DNA from: Aneurinibacillus sp. REN35
GTDB lineage: Bacteria; Bacillota; Bacilli; Aneurinibacillales; Aneurinibacillaceae
Reading direction: 5' to 3'
Length of the DNA: 64,000 nucleotides
Assembly (NCBI RefSeq): GCF_041379945.2
Contig: NZ_JBFTXJ020000002.1
Location: 372,001 to 436,000 of the forward strand
The notes below the pieces were generated by a model. The model saw only the letters and a program-made list of their open reading frames with translations. It had not been told where the DNA came from and did not search any database. Position numbers and translations under genes: made by a program. Positions 1 to 8,852 of the stretch are shown here, piece by piece (positions within the stretch are counted from its first letter, which is position 1; every line of letters begins with the position of its first letter).

Positions 1-755
1 GGATCGATGATGAAGAGTTCATGTGTTCCCTCGTTTACTATGAGGGTACGCGTACGCTGGTGCGTCGGAATATCCTCGGAGCCTTCCATCCCCTGAACAA
101 CAATACCTCGCCGTACACCAAGCTGTATCATCATGCTTGCCATTTTCTCAAACACCGTACCATGGAAGACACCGACGGCCATATACGGTGCATCGCTATA
201 ACGTACCAGCTTTTCTGCGGTATTGAGCATCGTTCGGAAGCTGAGTTCCTCACGCAGTGGACGAAGACTGGCCAGTGGTTCATTCCATATTTCCGCTTGT
301 ACATACAGCACACCGGACTTATGGGCAGCCTGTAGGAAGGCGTCCTTGTCTTCTGTCTGTATGCCAAGCGATTGCACAATATCATGGATGGTTATGCCCC
401 ATTTAGGTGGAAGGGATCTGCCACTGTGCAGTGTTACCGGCACGCCGCATGCAGCCGTAACAAAAGCGGCCGGAAAACTTGTAAAAAATGATTTTTTTCG
501 TCCGTCATACGGGCCGGCACAATCAATGCCTCCAGGAATTCGGTGCTGTGCCACCCCCATCCTCAATGCTTCCACGAATGCCAATAGCTCATCAGCAGTC
601 TCCATTTTAATGCGCTCCGCTACAAAAAAAGCGGCTGTTTGCGCTGATGTTGCTTCTTGAGAGAGAATCATTCGGGCGCCGCGCAACGCCTCTTCATAGG
701 GAAGGTCCTTGGCCCCCTTTTTTCCTCGTGCCACTTCTTTTAATATATCTCTCAT
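1..755 (-). CDS. TrpD-like glycosyl/phosphoribosyl transferase (3' end cut by window)
   Basis: The frame runs open from an ATG at 755 to the window edge (251 codons seen), with AGGAGAG five bases before the ATG. The protein begins MRDILKEVARG, followed by the helical N-terminal domain of the anthranilate phosphoribosyltransferase family (EALRGARMILSQEATSAQTA) and a GGIDCAGPYDGR segment where TrpD enzymes bind the pyrophosphate end of PRPP. The usual GTGGD loop is altered, so this looks like a TrpD paralogue (TrpD2/YbiB type) rather than the tryptophan enzyme, and no trp genes are near. Substrate unknown. It is divergent from the patB-like gene, and the C-terminus lies outside the window. Confidence 0.75.
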   Translation of the reverse strand, partial: MRDILKEVARGKKGAKDLPYEEALRGARMILSQEATSAQTAAFFVAERIKMETADELLAFVEALRMGVAQHRIPGGIDCAGPYDGRKKSFFTSFPAAFVTAACGVPVTLHSGRSLPPKWGITIHDIVQSLGIQTEDKDAFLQAAHKSGVLYVQAEIWNEPLASLRPLREELSFRTMLNTAEKLVRYSDAPYMAVGVFHGTVFEKMASMMIQLGVRRGIVVQGMEGSEDIPTHQRTRTLIVNEGTHELFIID

Positions 756-933
756 CTCTGCTCTCCTTCGTATCATATTTTCAAGTACTATATCACCGTA
801 ATTACTAGTTTGTCTACTTGTTTTGTCGGATAAAATAAAATGAACCGACATCACATATTCATTCGATATTGATTTTGATAAGATACAAGGGTAAGCATCA
901 GGGTACGAGAGTATAGAAAAGGGAGGGAACGCA

Positions 934-2106
934 GTGAAATATAACTTTGATAACCTATTGTCCCGTCTGAATACGAATTCGATCAAATGGGATTATCGCA
1001 AAGAAATCTTCGATGCAGATGATGTACTGCCGTTATGGGTGGCGGATATGGATTTTGCTTGCCCGCCAGGGGTGACAGAAGCATTGATGAGGCGAGCGCA
1101 GCATCCTGCATACGGGTATCCTGGTACACCGCGTGCGCTATATGAAGCTGCGGTACGATGGACTGCACGCCGTTTTGGAAGAGAGCTTCAGCCGGAGTGG
1201 ATGACAGTCGTCTCTGGGGTTGTGCCTGGTTTGTATGCGGCTGTAGAAGCATTTACCTCTCCCGGTGATAAGGTCATTGTACAGCCGCCGGTATATCCGC
1301 CATTCTATAGCGCGGCCTTAGGGCGGGGGAGACGAATAGTGGAGAATCCGCTGGTCGAAAAAGACGGGCATTATAGAATGGATATAGAAGGACTCAGGAA
1401 AGTGATTGATGAACGGACGAAGCTTCTTATTTTATGCAGTCCACATAATCCGGTGGGTCGTGTCTGGTCGCAGGAAGAGCTTCGTGAGCTTGCGGCGTTA
1501 TGCGCAGAGAAGGATCTCATTGTATTAGCTGATGAAATTCATGCTGATCTCGTATATGAGCCGTATGTCCATACGCCGTTTTATTCGCTTGGGGAGGATG
1601 CGGCCAATCGCTGTGTTACATTCCTATCCCCGAGTAAAACCTTTAATGTAGCTGGTTTGTTTACCTCCCTAGCGGTGGCCCAGAACTCGGAGTTGTTAAA
1701 AAAGCTGAAAGCCGCAATTGAAAAAGTTGGGGTTGACCATGTAAATCTTTTTGGCATTGAAGCGTGTATTGCCGCCTATGACAAAGGGGAAGAGTGGCTA
1801 GATGAGCTGTTGGTGTATTTGTTAGGTAATGCCAAGTATATAGAGCAATCTCTTGCAGAACACATACCTGGCGTTAGAATGAAGGTTCCTGAAGCGACCT
1901 ACTTGGGATGGTTGGATTTTCGAGGACTTGGTCTGAGTGATACGGAGCTAAAACAATTTATCATTGAACAGGCACGGCTTGGACTTAACGATGGGCATAC
2001 GTTTGGCAGAGGCGGGCAAGGGTTTCAGCGTCTAAACTTTGGTTGTTCACGTGCAACGCTTGAGGAGGCGCTCGGGCGCTTAGAGACGGCAGTAAATAAT
2101 AGATAA
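934..2106 (+). CDS. patB: PatB/MalY-type PLP-dependent C-S lyase (cystathionine beta-lyase family)
   Basis: The 390-residue protein is a fold-type I aminotransferase. Its start MKYNFDNLLSRLNTNSIKWD and the WVADMDFACPPGV stretch are the signature of the PatB/MalY group. Later come PVYPPFYSA, SPHNPVGRVW (residues about 170-180), ADEIHADLVY with the cofactor-binding Asp, and SPSKTFNVAGL with the PLP lysine near residue 234. The C-terminal RLNFGCSRATLEEAL carries the substrate carboxylate-binding Arg. The family splits cystathionine or other cysteine S-conjugates into thiol, pyruvate and ammonia in the cytosol. The start is GTG with GGGAGGG upstream. It is transcribed alone and ends at the terminator at 2109-2156. 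The exact substrate is not readable from sequence. Confidence 0.88.
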   Translation: MKYNFDNLLSRLNTNSIKWDYRKEIFDADDVLPLWVADMDFACPPGVTEALMRRAQHPAYGYPGTPRALYEAAVRWTARRFGRELQPEWMTVVSGVVPGLYAAVEAFTSPGDKVIVQPPVYPPFYSAALGRGRRIVENPLVEKDGHYRMDIEGLRKVIDERTKLLILCSPHNPVGRVWSQEELRELAALCAEKDLIVLADEIHADLVYEPYVHTPFYSLGEDAANRCVTFLSPSKTFNVAGLFTSLAVAQNSELLKKLKAAIEKVGVDHVNLFGIEACIAAYDKGEEWLDELLVYLLGNAKYIEQSLAEHIPGVRMKVPEATYLGWLDFRGLGLSDTELKQFIIEQARLGLNDGHTFGRGGQGFQRLNFGCSRATLEEALGRLETAVNNR

Positions 2107-2108
2107 AG

Positions 2109-2156
2109 AGAGAGGACCCTATTTCCGAAAAAAAGAACGAAAATAAGGTCCTCTCT
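2109..2156. terminator. bidirectional intrinsic terminator
   Basis: AGAGAGGACC at 2109-2118 pairs with GGTCCTCTCT at 2147-2156, and the stem is extended imperfectly by TATTT/AAATA. It lies between the convergent patB-like and EamA genes and could serve both. Confidence 0.75.
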
Positions 2157-2198
2157 TACTCTGCCCCCATTGGCTTGGCAAGCTCCTTCGTTGTTGGA

Positions 2199-3107
2199 TT
2201 AGACTGAGGCGTTGATTGGGGCGTTTCGGGGATTTTCTTTTTTGGACTCTTGTACAAGTGTAACGGCAACAATGACAAGAAGAATTCCGATTGTTTGCCA
2301 GAATGTAAGAATTTCCCCGAAGAATAATGTCCCGGTAAGCGTCGCCACAATTGGCTCTACTGTTGCTGTAATCGACGCGCGGCTCGATTCCACATGGGAG
2401 AGACCGAACGTATACAGAAGATAGGCCAGCACGGTAGGAAACAATCCAAGACCCAGACTGTAAAAAGCGACATCTGGATTTGCGAACAGGTGCCAGGAAT
2501 TCCACAGGCCGCTTAGAGGCAGAATCCCAATGCTGGCAACAAAAAACGTATAGGCGGTTACTGTGAGCGAATCATATTTTCGCAGAGCAAATTTGCCGAA
2601 AATGCTGTACAACGCATAGCCGAATCCCGCCCCAATTCCAACAAGCAAACCGAACAAGGAAACGGTGCTTCCGAAGGTGGGGAGGAGACCGACCACGAAT
2701 GCACAGCCAGCAAACGTAACAAGAAGCGCGATTACTTTGCGCCAGGTAAGCCATTCCTTGAATAAAAAGCGCGAAAGAATCGTAACGAACGCGGGGCCGG
2801 TATATAACAAGACGGCCGCAACAGAAACCGATGTCTCTTGGATAGCGGTGAAATAGCACCAGTTAAAGAAAACGATGCTGAAAATACCTGTTCCCACAAA
2901 GTATTTGATATCAGCAAGCTTGATTCTCAGCAGCGCGGCATCTTTCCACGCGAGGTAGCCAAGTAGCAGCAGCGCGGAGGAAAGTACACGAATGGCGACA
3001 ATTTGCAGTGGTGTAAAACCGCTTGCCGATAGAAACTGCACAAAGACCGAGATGATCCCCCAAAGAGCCGCGCCGGTGGCGATGCATATGTATGCCCATT
3101 TTTGCAT
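2199..3107 (-). CDS. DMT-superfamily EamA transporter
   Basis: A 302-residue integral membrane protein with about ten hydrophobic segments and two EamA repeats. The first is near residues 8-140 (GAALWGIISVFVQFLSASGFTPLQIVAIRV) and the second near 150-290, with AYLLYTFGLSHVESSRAS and the typical closing ATVEPIVATLTGTLFFGE. EamA proteins usually export metabolites or amino acids. The substrate cannot be read here. The ATG at 3107 has a GGGAG eight bases upstream. It stands alone, between the terminator at 2109 and the hairpin at 3207. Confidence 0.85.
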   Translation of the reverse strand: MQKWAYICIATGAALWGIISVFVQFLSASGFTPLQIVAIRVLSSALLLLGYLAWKDAALLRIKLADIKYFVGTGIFSIVFFNWCYFTAIQETSVSVAAVLLYTGPAFVTILSRFLFKEWLTWRKVIALLVTFAGCAFVVGLLPTFGSTVSLFGLLVGIGAGFGYALYSIFGKFALRKYDSLTVTAYTFFVASIGILPLSGLWNSWHLFANPDVAFYSLGLGLFPTVLAYLLYTFGLSHVESSRASITATVEPIVATLTGTLFFGEILTFWQTIGILLVIVAVTLVQESKKENPRNAPINASV

Positions 3108-3206
3108 ATTTCTGCGTCTCCCTTATTTATTTTCTTCCCATTATGAAGGGAATGATAGACGATGGCAAGCGCTGTAAGCCTTCCGTGAAGTGCAATGAAC
3201 GCTCAA

Positions 3207-3254
3207 AAATAAGGGCATGTTTTGAAAGAAATCCATCAAAACACGCCCTTATTT
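3207..3254. terminator. intrinsic terminator after VOC gene
   Basis: Two 19-nt arms (3207-3225 and 3236-3254) pair with one mismatch around a 10-nt loop, with A/T tracts on both sides. It is placed just past the stop of the - strand VOC gene. Confidence 0.8.
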
Positions 3255-3284
3255 CTTTATTGAATACTGTGCCGAATTTGTCTG

Positions 3285-3719
3285 TTACAAAGAGCAGCTA
3301 CCGTCTTGTGTTGAAATGTGCCAGGTTACGCCGAATTTGTCTGTTACCTGCCCATATAAGGGACTCCAGAACGTTTCGTGAAGCGGCGCAATAATCTGGC
3401 CGTCTTCTTGTAGTTTTTCGAATACTTCTCTTGATTTTTCTACATTATTTATATTGATAGCGATCGTTACTTGTGAACCAATTTGATGCGGTTGACCTGG
3501 AAATAGATCAGAAAGCATCAGATCTGTATTTCCCACTTTTAAATGTGCATGTAGTACACGGTCTTTTGCCTCAGCAGGGAGGGGGTGCTCTGGATTTTCA
3601 GGCATGTCTCCAAAAGTGCGAAGCGCGAGAACTTTTGCATCCAGGGCATTCTCGTAAAATGTAACAGCTTCTTGTCCCTTACCATCCGAAACTAAATAGG
3701 AATTGATTCCCAAAATCAT
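3285..3719 (-). CDS. VOC-superfamily protein, PhnB/YjdN-like
   Basis: A 144-residue protein of the PhnB-type glyoxalase/VOC fold (two beta-alpha-beta-beta-beta units). It begins MILGINSYLVSDGKGQEAVTF, with YENALDAKVLALRTFGDMPE, then HAHLKVGNTDLMLSDLFP near residues 70-87, and ends with a WGPLYGQ-type motif (here SPLYGQVTDKFGVTWHI). These proteins are cytosolic and often of unknown substrate. The ATG at 3719 is preceded by AGAAGAGGTGATTTT; an upstream in-frame ATG has no ribosome binding site. Monocistronic. Confidence 0.85.
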   Translation of the reverse strand: MILGINSYLVSDGKGQEAVTFYENALDAKVLALRTFGDMPENPEHPLPAEAKDRVLHAHLKVGNTDLMLSDLFPGQPHQIGSQVTIAININNVEKSREVFEKLQEDGQIIAPLHETFWSPLYGQVTDKFGVTWHISTQDGSCSL

Positions 3720-3797
3720 AAAATCACCTCTTCTGTTCATTTTAAAGGAAGCAGGCACCCACCAGTGGTAACAATAGAAGCTGTCGATTGGGAAAGC

Positions 3798-4391
3798 CTA
3801 TGCCTTATTTTTTATGGCCTCATAGTATCCCAACTTAAAAAAACTATACCATTGTTCAACTTCTTTATTCGACATCATGTCAAGGGCTAGTAAAACCTCT
3901 TTGGAAAATTCTAAGTTTGCTGTTCCATTAGCTGTTACGACGTTTCCGCTTCTTACTGCCTGTTGATGTTTATAGCTGCTTTCATTGGTATAGTTTTCAC
4001 CTGCATAGCTTTGTAAATCCTGAAGTTGATTGCTTGTATGTTCAACTTCATTTAATGCTCCCATTGCACCTAAATAAACACTTGCATCGCAAATAGCAGC
4101 TACCACAGCATTTTTCTTTATAGCAAGGTCTACAAGCTCTCTCACTTGTTTCGCTTCCTCGGTTCGCCATGAATTGCCGCCAATAAGTATTAATCCAGCA
4201 AAATCTTTGTTTGCTGCTTCGGATAAATCGTAATCTGGATGAACTGAAAAGCCGCCTATGGATACTACAGCTTTTTTTGTAAGGGAGACCGTTCTGACAC
4301 AAAAGCCCTCTTTCTGGTTAATCGCCGCTGCTAAAGGCGCAGCTTCCCAATCCGCATAATCATTCAAGATAACAAATAGAACTTCTTTCAT
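3798..4391 (-). CDS. DJ-1/PfpI-family protein (YoaZ-like)
   Basis: The 197-residue protein has the class I glutamine amidotransferase-like fold: MKEVLFVILNDYADWE at the start, GLILIGGNSWR near residue 77, and the nucleophile elbow VVAAICDASVYLGAMGAL with the conserved Cys near residue 107. Homologues act as stress proteins, deglycases or isonitrile hydratase-like enzymes; a YoaZ-like role in oxidative stress is a guess. The ATG at 4391 follows AAGGGAAAT; a longer frame reaching 4517 lacks an SD and crosses the promoter. A LexA-like box lies over the predicted transcription start (see 4468-4517). Confidence 0.8.
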   Translation of the reverse strand: MKEVLFVILNDYADWEAAPLAAAINQKEGFCVRTVSLTKKAVVSIGGFSVHPDYDLSEAANKDFAGLILIGGNSWRTEEAKQVRELVDLAIKKNAVVAAICDASVYLGAMGALNEVEHTSNQLQDLQSYAGENYTNESSYKHQQAVRSGNVVTANGTANLEFSKEVLLALDMMSNKEVEQWYSFFKLGYYEAIKNKA

Positions 4392-4467
4392 ATTTCCCTT
4401 CTTTTTTTTGTTTTTTACATATGCTATTTCATTGAAGCCTAACGCAAGCGACAAATGTTTTCTGAAT

Positions 4468-4517
4468 AGAACAAATGTTTGTATATGTATAGTACTATAT
4501 GTAGCGGAGATGTTCAA
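4468..4517 (-). promoter_or_regulatory. promoter of PfpI gene with LexA-like box
   Basis: On the - strand TTGAAC (4517-4512), a 17-nt spacer and TACTAT (4494-4489) form a sigma-A promoter. AGAACAAATGTTTG at 4468-4481 matches the Firmicute SOS consensus CGAACRNRYGTTYC at 12 of 14 positions and sits at about +2 to +15. LexA control is an inference. Confidence 0.5.
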
Positions 4518-4618
4518 TGCGTAATTATGAGTTTTAAAATACTGCGTATAAATATAATAAACCTTTTTAAAAAATAAAGGTAATTAAAACACCTAATGGC
4601 TACGTTTATTATATTAAC

Positions 4619-4789
4619 ATGCATACATCTGATGCTAGAATAATGGGAGAAACAGAACAATGTTTATATTGTATTAGTGCTTGGAGAGAGTGCACATTTT
4701 ACACAGATCCAGAAAAAATAGCTTTTGAGTTGACAGAGTACGTGACTTTAATCCTGACAAAACGTGTACCAGATGAGCTTTATCAATGA
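4619..4789 (+). CDS. small hypothetical ORF or gene remnant
   Basis: The frame from an ATG at 4619 gives 56 residues, including GETEQCLYCISAWRECTFY and ending KRVPDELYQ. The frame is open back to about 4570 (VIKTPNGYVYYIN), and composition is protein-like (CxxC, aromatic residues). No good SD precedes any start, so this may be the 3' end of an eroded gene rather than a working one. I recognise no family. Confidence 0.3.
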   Translation: MHTSDARIMGETEQCLYCISAWRECTFYTDPEKIAFELTEYVTLILTKRVPDELYQ

Positions 4790-4870
4790 ATAAATCTTAT
4801 GGGATTCGTCATCGGTTTTTAGGATTATAATCTAGAGTCGCGAGTTAGAACTTGTAGAGGAGATGAGAAA

Positions 4871-5836
4871 GTGACAAGTAGCGCAGAGAGGAAGACATCA
4901 AAATTGATGAGGTTACGTAGAATCTGCGGTTATAGTGCCGCAATAGCAGTAACTCCTTACCTGCTGATCAAAATCGTATGGACTTTTGGTCTCTTTCTTC
5001 CCACGGAGCAAATGGGAAATGCTAGCTGGCGCATTATAAACGCAGTAACCGCCGTTCTCGCTGCGATTGGTATCCTTCTTGCGATGGCGTTTTGCAAGCC
5101 GTGGGGGGAACGACTACCTGCGTGGGTGGTTGCTCTTCCCATTTGGGTTGGTACCGGTTTGCTCGTTCCCATGCTGTTAATTGCCCCGGTTCTGGGTCCT
5201 GCAGCTATGATCCGAGATCAAGAAGCAGGTGCTACCGACTTCTGGATATATGAGCAGATCTTCGTTATGATCTCCCTTTTCGGGATTGGCATTTTCCTGC
5301 CGCTTGCATTGGCGGGGTATGCAAAGGCACGTTGGCCAGAGGCGCTGAGTGGCACAACCAACTACAAGGAGTTACCGGGCAATACGTTACAACTGCAGAT
5401 CATTTTGGCTAGGATCATCGCTGTAGGCTGCACTCTGCTCGGTGTCATTAAGGTGTTTTGGGCGGTTGGCGGTTCCTTCGGTATCAACCCAGTAACCATG
5501 AGTGAACGTGATGTGTGGTGGCACCTGCTGTCATTAAGTACAGGCGTGTGGTCCTTTGTTGGTGCGTGGGGCATACTGGTGATCGTATCCCGCCGTGGGT
5601 CGAGGTGGTTTTTTCCCCCTATGGCAGCAGCATGGATTTCATCGGGCGCATTATTCTCTAACAACTTCTATTCCATCTTATCCTCCGTGCGACTCGATGC
5701 GCCACCCTCCCCAGAGTACCCATTGGCATGGATGTTGACCACACAGGCCGGCATCGTCTTAGGTGTAATAATGGGGATGATTATCCTACTGGTGCTGCAC
5801 GAACGCCGTCGAGCCCTTCGAGATGAGTCCAACTGA
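4871..5836 (+). CDS. polytopic membrane protein, function unknown
   Basis: A 321-residue protein with about eight hydrophobic segments (first near residues 18-40, last near 287-307, ending IMGMIILLVLHERRRALRDESN). It starts at GTG 4871 after GAGGAGATGAGAAA. The motifs PYLLIKIVWTFGLFLP and GVIKVFWAVGGSFG resemble each other, which suggests two related halves, as in some actinobacterial multi-TM proteins of unknown role. Codons are G/C-ending more often than in the flanking AT-rich spacers, so it may be acquired. Monocistronic. No enzyme or transporter family recognised. Confidence 0.65.
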   Translation: MTSSAERKTSKLMRLRRICGYSAAIAVTPYLLIKIVWTFGLFLPTEQMGNASWRIINAVTAVLAAIGILLAMAFCKPWGERLPAWVVALPIWVGTGLLVPMLLIAPVLGPAAMIRDQEAGATDFWIYEQIFVMISLFGIGIFLPLALAGYAKARWPEALSGTTNYKELPGNTLQLQIILARIIAVGCTLLGVIKVFWAVGGSFGINPVTMSERDVWWHLLSLSTGVWSFVGAWGILVIVSRRGSRWFFPPMAAAWISSGALFSNNFYSILSSVRLDAPPSPEYPLAWMLTTQAGIVLGVIMGMIILLVLHERRRALRDESN

Positions 5837-6222
5837 AGTTGATTACACAGAACCACGGAGATGAATTTGTATGAAATCAGATAATAAACACTCGTGTTTC
5901 TCTTGGGCAAGTTTGTATATCTAGGGTGTCACCCCATGCCTATCAAGCTAAAAATTAAAGGTACCCCTAAAACGGAATAAAACACGATTCTTTTTCTAAT
6001 AGCGAGATAAAGGATGGTGTTTTTTTATGAATCTTATGATTCCTGAAGAACGTAACTTATTTTCACGAAAACTGGAGTGCTGTTTATCTCCGGTTAATAT
6101 AACGAGAAGAGAATAGCGCGTTAATTAATAAATAATGAATTCTTATTTGTTTAGTTGGGATTTGGTTATTTGATTATTTTACGCTACAATAAAGGAAATG
6201 TCCGGATGCAGGAGGGATAACT
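5837..6222 (+). other. 386-bp intergenic region with one possible 29-codon ORF
   Basis: AT-rich spacer upstream of cvfC. A possible ORF at 6027-6116 (MNLMIPEERNLFSRKLECC...) follows AAGGATGGTG with an over-long T-rich gap. There is no homology I recognise and no strong hairpin. It probably contains the cvfC promoter. Confidence 0.25.
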
Positions 6223-7356
6223 ATGAAGATTACATCAATTGAACCCACACCAAGCCCGAATTCGATGAAGTTGAATCTAGATGAACAGCTACCTGTAGGA
6301 GTAAGTTACAATTACACGTCAAAAACGAGAGAGGAAGCTCCTGAGCACATTCAAAAGCTGCTCTTCATCCCTGGAGTAAAAGGTGTATTCCAAGTAGTGG
6401 ATTTCATTGCGTTGGAGCGGAATCCAAAAACGGACTGGCGTGAGATTTTGACACAGGTGCGTCGCATTCTTGGTGCAACAGACGTCCCTGATAAATCAAT
6501 CGATGAAATGCCTGCACAGGATACATATGGTGAAGTGCAGGTGAATGTACAAATGTTCCGCGGCCTGCCTATGCAGATTAAGCTGGAAGCAAACGGTGAG
6601 CAGAAACGGTTTGGTCTTCCGGAACGATTTATGAATGCGGCTCTTAAAGCGCAGGCATCCTCCTCTAATCTGGTAATGGAGAGGAAATGGGAGGATCGCG
6701 GAGTGCGTTATGGCACGATGGAGGAGGTTGGAGAAGAAGTCGCCCAGGAAATCTCTGCTGCATATGATGACGAGCGCCTACAACATCTTGTAGAGCAGGC
6801 ATTTGCACAAACTGAAGATAGGGCGGTAGCCGAAGAAAGTCTCTCTGGAAAAGCGGTGGCAGGCATACTGGACAATCCGGACTGGGAGAAGCGGTTCGCA
6901 GCTCTCTCACGGATGGACCCGGGTGAACAGGATATCCCGGTGCTCCATAAAGCGCTGCATGATGATAAAACATCGATTCGCCGCTTGGCCGTTGTCTATC
7001 TGGGGATGGTTGAAAGCAAAGAGATAGTGCCGCTGCTGATCGAAGCGCTGAAAGACAAATCGGGCGTCGTCCGCCGTACGGCAGGCGATACACTGTCGGA
7101 CCTCGGTGACCCTTCCGCGATCAAAGCGATGACGGAGGCGCTTGAAGACCCGAATAAGCTGGTGCGCTGGCGGGCTGCCCGTTTTCTGTATGAAGTAGGA
7201 GATGAAACGGCGATACCTGCATTGCGCGTAGCTCAGGATGATCCTGAATTTGAAGTCAGCCTACAGGTTAAGATGGCGCTTGAGCGTATTGAGAGTGGAG
7301 AGGCGGCCAGCGGTACAGTATGGCAGCAGATGACCCGCAGTAGAAGCGAGACATAA
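6223..7356 (+). CDS. cvfC: CvfC-type protein: Nfu N-terminal domain plus HEAT repeats
   Basis: The 377-residue protein starts with an Nfu/NifU N-terminal domain (ITSIEPTPSPNSMKLNLDEQ, then LLFIPGVKGVFQVVDFIALER, residues 1-95), the fold that precedes Fe-S scaffold domains. A CxxC scaffold domain is absent. From about residue 215 there are HEAT-type repeats, for example DKTSIRRLAVVYLGMV, DKSGVVRRTAGDTLSDLGD and DPNKLVRWRAARFLYEVGD. This is the layout of the S. aureus conserved virulence factor C family, whose biochemical role is unclear. ATG at 6223 with GGAGGG six bases before. It is followed by DUF456 after about 100 bp. Confidence 0.85.
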   Translation: MKITSIEPTPSPNSMKLNLDEQLPVGVSYNYTSKTREEAPEHIQKLLFIPGVKGVFQVVDFIALERNPKTDWREILTQVRRILGATDVPDKSIDEMPAQDTYGEVQVNVQMFRGLPMQIKLEANGEQKRFGLPERFMNAALKAQASSSNLVMERKWEDRGVRYGTMEEVGEEVAQEISAAYDDERLQHLVEQAFAQTEDRAVAEESLSGKAVAGILDNPDWEKRFAALSRMDPGEQDIPVLHKALHDDKTSIRRLAVVYLGMVESKEIVPLLIEALKDKSGVVRRTAGDTLSDLGDPSAIKAMTEALEDPNKLVRWRAARFLYEVGDETAIPALRVAQDDPEFEVSLQVKMALERIESGEAASGTVWQQMTRSRSET

Positions 7357-7453
7357 TTCAAAGCAAATAATAAAAATACTGCGTCTTTTTCTTTTTATTA
7401 TTCGTATAAGAGTAATGAAGGGATTTAAAAAATAAGGGAGGCGCAAAATAGAT

Positions 7454-7942
7454 ATGGAGATTGCTATTTGGGTCATAATAGGCCTATTGTTTCTCGGCAG
7501 CTTCATCGGGATCGTTATACCGGTTATTCCCGATGCCCTGCTCATCTGGATTGGTTTTTTATTGTATCAATTTACGATAGCGTCCGCTTCACTCGGCTGG
7601 ACGTTCTGGGTACCGATGACGGTGCTGACCTTATTCTTAATCGGGGCGGATATGCTCTCTAATATTTATTTTGTTAAGAAATATGGGGGAGATAAATGGT
7701 CAATGATTGCAGCGGTTGCCGGGATTATTGCAGGACCGATACTGCTTGGCGTCATTTTAGGCCCGTTTGCGATTATTGTAGGACCGTTCCTTGCTGTTTT
7801 TGCAGTGGAACTTTTACGAAATAATGGTCCACAAATATCGCTGCGTATTGCGCTTGGCACCGTGCTTGGCTTTCTCAGCAGTGTTGTTGCCAAAGTGATC
7901 ATCCAGCTCATTATGATTGTATGGTTTTTTATTGCTATATGA
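7454..7942 (+). CDS. DUF456 membrane protein
   Basis: A 162-residue, almost fully hydrophobic protein with about four or five membrane segments, rich in Gly and Ile. Its GSFIGIVIPVIPDALLIWIG opening, the inner GADMLSNIYFVKKYGG loop and the GPILLGVILGPFAIIVGPFL glycine-zipper-like segment are typical of DUF456. Function is unknown in the family; the glycine-rich helices suggest an oligomeric membrane protein. GGGAGG lies upstream of the ATG at 7454. It ends at a strong hairpin shared with lexA. Confidence 0.85.
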   Translation: MEIAIWVIIGLLFLGSFIGIVIPVIPDALLIWIGFLLYQFTIASASLGWTFWVPMTVLTLFLIGADMLSNIYFVKKYGGDKWSMIAAVAGIIAGPILLGVILGPFAIIVGPFLAVFAVELLRNNGPQISLRIALGTVLGFLSSVVAKVIIQLIMIVWFFIAI

Positions 7943-7952
7943 GCCTATTCAA

Positions 7953-7990
7953 AGAAGAGCCTTACCGCATGTATGCGGTAAGGCTCTTCT
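7953..7990. terminator. strong bidirectional terminator between DUF456 and lexA
   Basis: A perfect 18-bp inverted repeat (7953-7970 with 7973-7990, core AGAAGAGCCTTACCGCAT) separates the convergent genes. Confidence 0.85.
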
Positions 7991-8002
7991 CCTTCGTATA
8001 AA

Positions 8003-8632
8003 TCAGTGAATATTTCTGTAAACGCCAATAACCTTACCAAGAATGGTGACAGCAGGAAGTAAGATCGGTCCCATGGTCGGATTCTCCGGCTGCAAGCGAA
8101 TATGATTTCTCTCTTTGAAGAACCGCTTCACGGTTGCTTCATCTTCTTCTGTCATAGCGACAACAATATCACCGTTGTTGGCTGTCTGCTGCTGACGAAC
8201 AATAACATAGTCTCCATCAAGAATTCCCGCTTCGATCATACTTTCCCCTTGGATGCGAAGCATATAGACCGTATCACTGCCTACCGTATTCTCCGGAAGT
8301 ACGAAATACTCCTCTACATTCTCAACCGCAGTAATTGGCATCCCTGCTGTAACTTTCCCCATGACCGGTACGGTAACCGTCTTCACAGCTTCCATCGTCG
8401 TTACGCTTCCACCGCGCTCACCGTCAAGAATCTCAATTGCACGCGGCTTGGTCGGATCGCGTCGGATTAACCCTTTTTTCTCGAGACGAGCCAAATGCCC
8501 GTGTACAGTGGAACTGGATGCAAGACCAACAGCTTCACCAATTTCCCGTACGGAAGGCGGATACCCCTTATCCTTGACTTCCTTCTTTATGTAATCCAGG
8601 ATGGCGAGCTGGCGACTGGACAACTTTTTCAT
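8003..8632 (-). CDS. lexA: LexA, SOS repressor
   Basis: The 209-residue protein has the winged-helix DNA-binding domain at 1-65 ([39 protein letters not shown]), the self-cleavage site with the Ala-Gly bond in [20 protein letters not shown] near residue 95, and the S24 catalytic pair: Ser in [15 protein letters not shown] and Lys in [10 protein letters not shown]. It represses the SOS regulon until RecA filaments trigger self-cleavage. The start at 8632 is chosen because GGGGTG lies just upstream; an ATG five codons earlier has no SD. Divergent from yneA, with LexA boxes in the shared region. Confidence 0.97.
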   Translation of the reverse strand: MKKLSSRQLAILDYIKKEVKDKGYPPSVREIGEAVGLASSSTVHGHLARLEKKGLIRRDPTKPRAIEILDGERGGSVTTMEAVKTVTVPVMGKVTAGMPITAVENVEEYFVLPENTVGSDTVYMLRIQGESMIEAGILDGDYVIVRQQQTANNGDIVVAMTEEDEATVKRFFKERNHIRLQPENPTMGPILLPAVTILGKVIGVYRNIH

Positions 8633-8673
8633 ATTCACACACCCCATTCTTTATAGAATCTTTGATTGTTCTC

Positions 8674-8713
8674 ATTATACCAACATTTGTTCTGTTATAC
8701 AAACATAAGTTCT
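8674..8713 (-). promoter_or_regulatory. lexA promoter with two LexA-like boxes
   Basis: On the - strand TTGTAT (8702-8697), 17 nt, TATAAT (8679-8674). Box AGAACAAATGTTGG (8693-8680) fills the spacer and AGAACTTATGTTTG (8713-8700) overlaps the -35; each matches the SOS consensus at about 11 of 14 positions. This fits LexA autorepression. Confidence 0.7.
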
Positions 8714-8722
8714 AATTTTTTA

Positions 8723-8770
8723 TTGACAGGAACATTCGTTCGGATTACTATAAAAAAGAACGGACGTTCC
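8723..8770 (+). promoter_or_regulatory. yneA promoter with two LexA boxes
   Basis: TTGACA (8723-8728), 17-nt spacer, TACTAT (8746-8751). The spacer holds GGAACATTCGTTCG (8729-8742), whose reverse complement matches CGAACRNRYGTTYC at all 14 positions. A second box, AGAACGGACGTTCC (8757-8770, 13 of 14), lies at the transcription start. Confidence 0.85.
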
Positions 8771-8852
8771 TATTTTTGTTTGGTTCTACTTTACATAGAC
8801 AGGCATATATTTTTCATACCGGATATCACGGAGATAGAAAGGGGATCTTTAT

